Shown here piece by piece: positions 6,439-11,771 of a DNA stretch of 11,771 nucleotides. A program made the position numbers and the translations under genes. The number at the start of each line of letters is the position of its first letter. The stretch's first letter is position 1. Below the pieces are notes generated by a model. The model searched no databases. It was given only the letters and a program-made list of their open reading frames with translations, and was not told the origin of the DNA. The stretch lies in NCBI GenBank assembly GCA_027485365.1, contig JAIXRD010000098.1, positions 1-11,771 of the forward strand. The letters run 5' to 3'. The stretch is from Cryomorphaceae bacterium. GTDB taxonomy: Bacteria > Bacteroidota > Bacteroidia > Flavobacteriales_D > Crocinitomicaceae.

Positions 6439-8016
6439 TTAATGACCGTCAGAGACCACTACTTTTTCTTTCTTTTTATAACGAATGAGATATACGACAG
6501 GAAAGATGATAAGTACCATCAATCCCACCATAAAAAATCCATGATCATAACTCACCAAAGCCTGTTGCTTGAATAGCATGCCTTCAAGTGATTGATTGGC
6601 CAAGGCCTCGGCTTGATCCATAGAATAGCCACGTGCTAAGAAATTCTGTTTCATCATGGCAATTCGCTCAGCGGTTTGTTGCGAATAATCCGTTACATAC
6701 CCCAGCATTGAGCCACGTACTTGGGCATTTTTTTGGGTTAAAAAGAGATTAATCAAGGCAATGCCCACCGCACCCCCTAATTGCCGCACTGCATTCGAAA
6801 GCCCAACGGCCTGACCAATATCTCTTGGATTTAATCCAGCCACAGACAGCGTAATGATTGGAGACATCATGCAAGCCATTCCGATACCGCGTAGAACGAA
6901 TGGAAGGTAAAAATTCCCTTGAGAAGACGTTGGAGAGGAAAAGGACAACATCATCAAAAATACAACGGTAAGTCCTGCCCCGGTCCAAATGATAGCCTTT
7001 GGATTCACCCCATTACCTAGCATTTTACCTACCATGGGCATAGTGAATGCTGAGAATAAAGCTCCCGGAATCATAAATATACCGGTTTGCGTGGCGGTCC
7101 AACCCAGTGAAATCTGAACGAATAAGGGAAAAATAAACACGGAACCAAAGAGAATTAAACCCAAGAGGAAATTCAAGATACTACCCAACACTAGATTGTA
7201 ATTCTTATAGAGCCTCAAATTTACAGCAGCATAGTCAATACTCAAGGACCGTTTAATCAACAGCACAAATCCCAAGATTGCTAGAAAAGTAAAGAACATG
7301 ATTTCCGTACTGTCGAACCAATCTTTCGAATTCCCTTCTTCTAGGACGAATTGTAAGCTCCCTACGCCAATAATTAAAAACAAAATTCCCCAATAATCGA
7401 TGCGCTTGGGTTTAATTGCCGAAGGATCATTGGTAACGAATGAATACGAAAGAAAAGCCGCTATAATTCCAATAGGCACATTCACAAAGAAAATCCAGTG
7501 CCAACTAAAATTATCTGTTATCAATCCACCAATCGTAGGTCCAAACGTTGGACCCATAATAATTCCCATACCAAAAATAGCATTGGCCATTCCGATTTTT
7601 TCCGGTGGAAAGGCCCCCATGATAATGGTTTGTGCATTCGAAAGTAATCCTCCTCCGCCTAATCCTTGAACAAATCGCCAAAACACCAAGGTCCATAAAC
7701 TGGTAGACATGCCACACATGAAGGACGAAAAGGTGAAGATGATAACAGAAGTGGTGAAATATGCTTTTCTTCCAAAGTAATTGGAGAGCATCCCTGTCAG
7801 TGGAATAATTATAACATTAGAAATGCCATAGGCCGTTACCACCCATGTAATTTCTGTGGTGGTTGCTCCAATGCTACCCGAAATTTCACGCAGCGACACA
7901 TTCACTACGGTTGCATCAATTAATTCAAGCAAGGCACACGTGATCGCGGTCAGTACCAAAATCACACGCGCAGCTCCTTGCGGATAGCTTAAGGCAGGGG
8001 CGGTAAGTTGACTCAT
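6439..8016 (-). CDS. emrB: EmrB-like MFS drug efflux permease (DHA2 family, 14 helices)
   Basis: The inner-membrane pump of a tripartite exporter, proton-driven, of the DHA2 family. The 525-aa length and about 14 hydrophobic segments fit. Seen: ELIDATVVNVSL (31-42) in helix 1 with Asp34, the DHA2 signature; the motif A region GMLSNYFGRK (75-84), where Asn79 occupies the position often Asp; FWRFVQGLGGG (112-122), motif B with Arg114; and GIIMGPTFGPTIGG (151-164), motif C of antiporters. A long loop at about 430-485 before the last helix is typical of EmrB-like proteins. The gene starts one base after the adaptor's stop (TAAGATG), with no Shine-Dalgarno, so coupled translation is likely. Substrates cannot be predicted; EmrB relatives export hydrophobic drugs and uncouplers. 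Confidence 0.94.
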   Translation of the reverse strand: MSQLTAPALSYPQGAARVILVLTAITCALLELIDATVVNVSLREISGSIGATTTEITWVVTAYGISNVIIIPLTGMLSNYFGRKAYFTTSVIIFTFSSFMCGMSTSLWTLVFWRFVQGLGGGGLLSNAQTIIMGAFPPEKIGMANAIFGMGIIMGPTFGPTIGGLITDNFSWHWIFFVNVPIGIIAAFLSYSFVTNDPSAIKPKRIDYWGILFLIIGVGSLQFVLEEGNSKDWFDSTEIMFFTFLAILGFVLLIKRSLSIDYAAVNLRLYKNYNLVLGSILNFLLGLILFGSVFIFPLFVQISLGWTATQTGIFMIPGALFSAFTMPMVGKMLGNGVNPKAIIWTGAGLTVVFLMMLSFSSPTSSQGNFYLPFVLRGIGMACMMSPIITLSVAGLNPRDIGQAVGLSNAVRQLGGAVGIALINLFLTQKNAQVRGSMLGYVTDYSQQTAERIAMMKQNFLARGYSMDQAEALANQSLEGMLFKQQALVSYDHGFFMVGLMVLIIFPVVYLIRYKKKEKVVVSDGH

Positions 8017-8017
8017 C

Positions 8018-9103
8018 TTATTTTACCGAAACGGAAACAAATACACTTAATCCAGGCAACAATAAAGCACGTTCTTCGGCTGTCAATCCGGTAAGTTTAA
8101 TTTTAACAGGCACGCGTTGAACAATTTTGACGAAATTACCCGTAGAATTATCGGGAGGCAATAAGGAGAACTTAGCGCCAGTTGCTCCGATATAAGAATC
8201 CACCTTACCTGTTATGCTCATCGATGGATAGGCATCAATTTTAACTGCAACTTTTTGATTCAATTTAATATGTTCGATTTGCGTTTCTTTGAAGTTGGCC
8301 GTTACCCACAAGGTGGTATTATCAATGGCTGAACAAACCGGAGTACCAACCGTAACAAATTGTCCTTGATCTACACTGCGCTTGGAAACAAGACCGTCAC
8401 ACGGTGCTTTAACAATCGTATACCCCAATAGCGTTTTCGCTAAAGATAACTCCGCACTCCGTTGCTTAACCAAGGCCTCAGCCAAGGCAATCAATGACTT
8501 TTGTCCAGTAGCTTGGGACTTCACACCTGCACTTTGAGCAGATGAAGCCTTGTATTGATTGGTTGCTGCTTTAAATTGCGATTCCGCTACAGCTAATTCA
8601 GCTTCAATGGCATCAAGTTCGGCCTTCGTAGCTGCCTTTGACGAATACATGTTTTTGATTCGTTTGTAGTCCTCCTTGATTTTATTCAATCGAGTTTTAG
8701 CTAAATCAATATTTTGAGCCGTTGTTTCGCTGGAAAGAAACGCAGCAGAAGCATTTAAGTCTCCGGCATCCGCATTATTCTTAACCGCTACTAAATTAGC
8801 CTTCGCATTTTCTAAGGCTGCCTCCGCTTGAAGCACACGCGCCTGAAACTCATCATCATTGATAATTAATAAAGTATCCCCTTTCTTCACCATGGTATTA
8901 TCGGTAAACCGAACTTCCTTAACATATCCCGACACGCTGGTGCGTATGGGAATGATATCTGCATCAATCTGCGCGTTATCCGTAGTTTCAAATCCTTTGG
9001 ATCGGATGTAAAAAAACACGCCGATAATCAAGGCTAATCCAAGTATGCTACCAACAATTAAAAGTCGTTTCCGTTTTCCTGTTTTTTTCGTTGAATCTTC
9101 CAT
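8018..9103 (-). CDS. emrA: EmrA/HlyD-family periplasmic adaptor (membrane fusion protein)
   Basis: Bridges the MFS pump and the outer membrane channel. Of 361 aa, the N-terminus is basic (KKTGKRKR), followed by one membrane anchor at about 14-33. The first half of the lipoyl domain is at 40-82 (FETTDNAQIDADIIPIRTSV, VKKGDTLLIIND). A long Ala/Lys/Glu-rich coiled-coil hairpin spans about 85-222, and the second lipoyl half is at 226-262 (IVKAPCDGLVSKRSVDQGQF). The beta-barrel part contains LWVTANFKETQIEHIK (265-280), and LLPPDNSTGNFVKIVQRVPV (314-333) is a strong EmrA-type signature. Order and spacing match the classical EmrAB-TolC layout. It starts one base after the TolC-like gene's stop and ends one base before the MFS start, both junctions reading TAAGATG. 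Confidence 0.95.
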   Translation of the reverse strand: MEDSTKKTGKRKRLLIVGSILGLALIIGVFFYIRSKGFETTDNAQIDADIIPIRTSVSGYVKEVRFTDNTMVKKGDTLLIINDDEFQARVLQAEAALENAKANLVAVKNNADAGDLNASAAFLSSETTAQNIDLAKTRLNKIKEDYKRIKNMYSSKAATKAELDAIEAELAVAESQFKAATNQYKASSAQSAGVKSQATGQKSLIALAEALVKQRSAELSLAKTLLGYTIVKAPCDGLVSKRSVDQGQFVTVGTPVCSAIDNTTLWVTANFKETQIEHIKLNQKVAVKIDAYPSMSITGKVDSYIGATGAKFSLLPPDNSTGNFVKIVQRVPVKIKLTGLTAEERALLLPGLSVFVSVSVK

Positions 9104-9104
9104 C

Positions 9105-10367
9105 TTAAAAATTTATTAATCCCATTGTTATATTATAATTCGACCACGCATTTATTTTCTTTATTTCATGAATTTTCAAATTAAGACGTGCAGCCATTTC
9201 ATCATTTAATTGAATCAGATATACGGTAGATGTGATTTTTCCATTGGCCAATTGAGCCGCGGATACCGCAGATATCTCCGCTTTTTTAGCTAAAATCAAT
9301 GCATCTAATTTCATTAATTGATCTAAGGCACTGAGTTGAGAAGTATAGGTGGATAGTGAAATCTCAATGTTCTTGTTGAGTTGATCGCGTTGGATCTCCA
9401 ACATCTTTTTATTTATATCAAATTTTCGCTGTTCTCTTCCTAAGCCATACAGCGTTGAGATATTCCAGCGAAGTGTAACATTTCCAGATCCAAAAAATCG
9501 CAGGTCTTGGTTAATGAAATTTGGTCCTGGACGACCGTAATTTCCAACCGCACCGACATACAATTTGGGCAAGGCTACGTTGGTGGCTAATTTATATCGC
9601 TCATCCAATAAGGACTCTTGCATGATTAGAAGTTTCGTCTCTGGTCGCATAATACTCATAACCATGGAATTCCCTCCAGCCGGCATTAAACTCAAGGTGG
9701 TTTGAGGTGTAATTTCTTTCCCTGTCATAAGCGACAATGAAGCACATAGACCTTTTAAATTCTCAGTTGCTTCAATAAAATTTTGTTGCGTTTTCAATAA
9801 TTCCACTTCAATCTCATCCAAGTTAGTTTGTAACATTAATCCATTAGATACCGCAGCCGCTACACTGTTAGAACGCTGCATTAAATTATCCTTGAACAAC
9901 TCAAGCATCGAGATATTTTCTTTTGCCAACAGCATGGCCATGTAGATTTGATTTACGCGGTCCGCTGTCTTATATAATTCCACCGTGTTTTTCTGAATTT
10001 CAATCTCCGTTGAAAGCGCTTCTAAGGTTTGTTGTCTTTTACCAATTCCACCGTCAAAAACTAGTTGCTCCATCGACAAAGATCCTAAATACGCATCATG
10101 CGGAAAGTTTGTGGTGAACCCAGGGATATTAAACTGAACGACCTCAGACTGATAAGTAGCCGAAGCATTCAGATTTAGTTTAGGCAACCATGCCTCGCGA
10201 ATGGCCGAAACATTAATTGCTTGCTGCGTCTTGTACAACTCAGACTGCTTGTAGATAGGAAAATTACGTTTAGTCCATTGAATGCATGAATCCAACGAAA
10301 TTGATGTTTCTTGAGCGAAAAAAACATTCATGCAAAACAGTAAAAAGAAATAGATTAAAAACTTCAT
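9105..10367 (-). CDS. TolC-like outer membrane efflux protein
   Basis: The outer membrane channel of the tripartite pump. Of 420 aa, a signal peptide spans about 1-18 (hydrophobic run ending FFA, then QE). Two outer-membrane-efflux-protein repeats follow: residues 25-215, opening with SLDSCIQWTKRNFPIYK and a first strand LPKLNLNASATYQ (61-73); and about 240-415, with strands LPKLYVGAVGNYG (266-278) and NVTLRWNISTLYGLG (296-310). Each repeat is followed by long amphipathic helices that would form the periplasmic tunnel. There is no lipobox, so it is unlikely to be an acylated NodT-type channel. The start codon immediately follows the TetR stop (TAAATG) with no Shine-Dalgarno seen, so reinitiation or coupling is expected. 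Confidence 0.93.
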   Translation of the reverse strand: MKFLIYFFLLFCMNVFFAQETSISLDSCIQWTKRNFPIYKQSELYKTQQAINVSAIREAWLPKLNLNASATYQSEVVQFNIPGFTTNFPHDAYLGSLSMEQLVFDGGIGKRQQTLEALSTEIEIQKNTVELYKTADRVNQIYMAMLLAKENISMLELFKDNLMQRSNSVAAAVSNGLMLQTNLDEIEVELLKTQQNFIEATENLKGLCASLSLMTGKEITPQTTLSLMPAGGNSMVMSIMRPETKLLIMQESLLDERYKLATNVALPKLYVGAVGNYGRPGPNFINQDLRFFGSGNVTLRWNISTLYGLGREQRKFDINKKMLEIQRDQLNKNIEISLSTYTSQLSALDQLMKLDALILAKKAEISAVSAAQLANGKITSTVYLIQLNDEMAARLNLKIHEIKKINAWSNYNITMGLINF

Positions 10368-10979
10368 TTACAATGGTTTAATTTTATTATTTATAAATTC
10401 ATGTATGGATTCCTTTAACGCTAGATTACGATTTACGTCCCATTGTGCACCGTTCTTTGATGCTACCACCTTGAAAATTGGTCGAGCAACAAAGGGATAG
10501 GTACATAAGGAAACTAAGTTGACAAAAAACATCATGGCATCAACAGGTTGGATTTCCCCGCGCTGCATTCCTTGATTGAGCACCAAGATTAGCGAGGCTT
10601 TTTCCTTTTTATGTCGATTCACTTTTTCCTCGAATAAGGCTTGATTTAAACTCACTTCCTTAATTAGAAAGATTGCCATCTGCGGATATTCTGACAGAAA
10701 ATCAATGAATCGGTCCGCATAGGAATGAACACGATCTATAATGGGTTGGGACTCATCCAACAATACTTCCATATTCTGAAAATAACGAGCAAGTGCATTT
10801 TCAAAAACCCGGTCAAATAGTTTTTCTTTGTTTCGAAAGTAATAATGTAACAAGGCCTTATTGATTCCAGCCCTGTCAGCTATTTGTTGCATTCTTGCAC
10901 CATATAAGCCAAATTCCATGAAGACGGACTTCGCCGCTTCCAAGATAACTTCTTCCGTTTTCGAATCTTTTAACTTCAT
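10368..10979 (-). CDS. TetR-family repressor of the efflux operon
   Basis: 203 aa. N-terminal TetR DNA-binding domain at about 8-56 (EEVILEAAKSVFMEFGLYGA), with the helix-turn-helix QQIADRAGINKALLHYYF at 31-48 followed by RNKEKLFDRVF. The remaining roughly 145 residues are the helical ligand-binding and dimer domain, with a C-terminal region like that of efflux-pump TetR regulators. It is the first gene of the operon and abuts the TolC-like gene with no spacer. A 16-bp inverted repeat lies 3 bp upstream of its ATG, directly beside a -7 promoter box, which strongly suggests it represses itself and the whole pump operon. The inducer is unknown and is probably a pump substrate. Confidence 0.95.
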   Translation of the reverse strand: MKLKDSKTEEVILEAAKSVFMEFGLYGARMQQIADRAGINKALLHYYFRNKEKLFDRVFENALARYFQNMEVLLDESQPIIDRVHSYADRFIDFLSEYPQMAIFLIKEVSLNQALFEEKVNRHKKEKASLILVLNQGMQRGEIQPVDAMMFFVNLVSLCTYPFVARPIFKVVASKNGAQWDVNRNLALKESIHEFINNKIKPL

Positions 10980-10982
10980 GGT

Positions 10983-10998
10983 TTAACCAAATGGTTAA
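10983..10998. promoter_or_regulatory. Putative TetR operator (7-2-7 inverted repeat)
   Basis: TTAACCA-AA-TGGTTAA is a perfect 7-bp inverted repeat with a 2-bp centre. It ends 3 bp before the TetR gene's ATG and directly touches the -7 box at 10999-11006, so it covers the expected transcription start. This is the arrangement expected for an autorepressed TetR operon. Confidence 0.78.
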
Positions 10999-11034
10999 CA
11001 AAGGTAGCATATAATTAATTACTTGAGACACAAA
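10999..11034 (-). promoter_or_regulatory. Promoter of the TetR-efflux operon
   Basis: On the minus strand TACCTTTG (10999-11006) matches the Bacteroidota -7 consensus TAnnTTTG exactly. TTTG at 11031-11034 is a possible -33 element with a 24-bp spacer, slightly longer than the usual 17-23. Transcription would start inside the operator, leaving a leader of only about 12-15 nt. Confidence 0.6.
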
Positions 11035-11096
11035 TACAATTTAAACGTCTAGAAACAACACGGATGTTAAGACTGTGTGAAATTAATTAGCAATTG

Positions 11097-11127
11097 TTGC
11101 ACGTATTCTATTATTCGATTAATTTCG
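11097..11127 (+). promoter_or_regulatory. Candidate promoter of the secreted glycine-rich protein gene
   Basis: TTG (11097-11099), a 20-bp spacer, then TAATTTCG (11120-11127), seven of eight matches to TAnnTTTG. It ends 20 nt before the ATG at 11148, the same distance as the -7 box of the malic enzyme gene. It points away from the TetR promoter in the same 168-bp gap; I see nothing else in that gap. Confidence 0.45.
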
Positions 11128-11147
11128 ACTTCACCTAACCTACTATT

Positions 11148-11771
11148 ATGAAAAATTCAAGTCTACACTTTTGTAAACTCCTTACACTTGTTTTCGCACT
11201 ATTTTCGATTGTCTTGCATGGTTACAGTCAGTGTATATTACCGAATCCCACGGTAAATAATGCCAGTACTACATGTGGACAAACAGTTACATTGACTGCA
11301 TCTGGGGGAATAAACTACAATTGGTATTCTAATGCTGCTGGGAACCAATTTGTTGGAAGCGGAGCAAGCTACATCACACCTGTATTAACTACCAATACAA
11401 CGTATTATGTACAAGCTGTTTCGGGAGTGGCAAACAACTTATTGCAGTTTACAAATTGTTCCGCTACCGGTGAAACAGGTCCAACCTTAGCGCAAATGAC
11501 TGCTGCATATGCTGGAACTAGTTTAGCTGGTCTAGTTACGTCAACTACACAAGGAATTCAAGAGTGGACTGTACCTTCTACAGGCACCTATACCATCACG
11601 GCAGCCGGTGCTAAGGGTGGCGATGCGAATAATGCAATTGGTGGAAGTGGCCGTTCAATAACCATCACTACCACATTAACACAAGGTCATGTTATTAAAA
11701 TTTTAGTAGGCCAGCAAGGTGGAAACCTAAATTTCACTACAGGATGGGCCGGAGGCGGTGGCGGCGGAACG
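11148..11771 (+). CDS. Secreted protein with Ig-like and ALK-type glycine-rich domains, N-terminal part (runs off right edge)
   Basis: The frame is open from the ATG at 11148 to the window end (208 codons). Signal peptide at about 1-27 (KLLTLVFALFSIVLHGYS, then Q). Residues 29-92 form an Ig-like module with Cys29 and Cys43, TLTASGGINYNWYSNAAG and TTYYVQAVSG, a type common in Bacteroidota surface proteins. Residues about 99-208 begin a glycine-rich domain like that next to the kinase in ALK/LTK receptors (PF12810 type): QEWTVPSTGTYTITAAGAKGG, then a Gly-rich loop, LTQGHVIKILVGQQGG and WAGGGGGGT. This suggests a large cell-surface or secreted adhesin-like protein. A T9SS sorting domain would be expected beyond the edge but cannot be seen. 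No lipobox. It is divergent from the efflux operon and probably unrelated to it. Confidence 0.85.
   Translation, partial: MKNSSLHFCKLLTLVFALFSIVLHGYSQCILPNPTVNNASTTCGQTVTLTASGGINYNWYSNAAGNQFVGSGASYITPVLTTNTTYYVQAVSGVANNLLQFTNCSATGETGPTLAQMTAAYAGTSLAGLVTSTTQGIQEWTVPSTGTYTITAAGAKGGDANNAIGGSGRSITITTTLTQGHVIKILVGQQGGNLNFTTGWAGGGGGGT

Noticed and set aside
7400..7669. An 89-codon plus-strand open frame inside the MFS gene.
   Set aside because: It is antisense to membrane helices 4-6; its hydrophobic look comes from the complementary codons of those helices.
1..11771. CRISPR arrays, tRNA or rRNA genes, insertion sequences or phage genes.
   Set aside because: No spaced direct repeats, no recognisable tRNA/rRNA stretches, and no transposase, integrase or terminal inverted repeats were found; nearly all sequence is covered by ordinary coding regions.

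Overview
The window looks like chromosome from a Bacteroidota bacterium, most likely a flavobacterial lineage of roughly 40-45% GC. The grounds are a large secreted protein with a type IX secretion (T9SS) C-terminal sorting domain, a second secreted protein built from Bacteroidota-type Ig-like and glycine-rich modules, several candidate promoters with the Bacteroidota -7 element TAnnTTTG, and weak or absent Shine-Dalgarno sequences. Assignment below phylum is inference.

Layout. (1) 1-672: the end of an arsenic-resistance operon on the minus strand. An ArsR repressor overlaps the start of an Acr3 arsenite efflux permease that runs off the left edge, and an 18-bp near-palindromic operator sits just upstream of arsR. 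(2) 710-1039: a small plus-strand gene resembling DUF3291/monooxygenase-type proteins, divergent from arsR and sharing its 66-bp control region. (3) 1040-1120: a short, unusually GC-rich gap with an imperfect tandem repeat and a candidate terminator for the next gene. (4) 1121-4051: a 976-aa secreted M43 (pappalysin-like) metalloprotease with PKD, Ig-like and SprB-like modules and a T9SS tail. (5) 4142-5743: a long-form malic enzyme, divergent from the protease. (6) 5740-10979: a minus-strand operon reading TetR regulator, TolC-like outer membrane protein, EmrA-like adaptor, EmrB-like 14-helix MFS pump, then an atypical short-chain dehydrogenase. (7) 11148 to the right edge: a divergent secreted protein with an Ig-like domain and an ALK-type glycine-rich domain, cut by the window.

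How it works together. The pump genes encode all three parts of an inner membrane-adaptor-outer membrane export machine. They are joined by stop/start junctions of 0 or 1 nt, so translational coupling is likely. A 7+2+7 inverted repeat directly abuts a TAnnTTTG promoter element in front of the TetR gene, which fits drug- or metabolite-induced autorepression of the whole operon. ArsR with its operator forms a second local repressor circuit for arsenite efflux and may also reach the divergent small gene.

I see no clearly new multi-gene system. The points most worth a second look are the SDR that lacks the catalytic tyrosine, the possible arsenic link of the small divergent gene, the two operator/promoter arrangements, and the odd GC-rich gap at 1040-1120. 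Stretches between genes are all under 170 bp.
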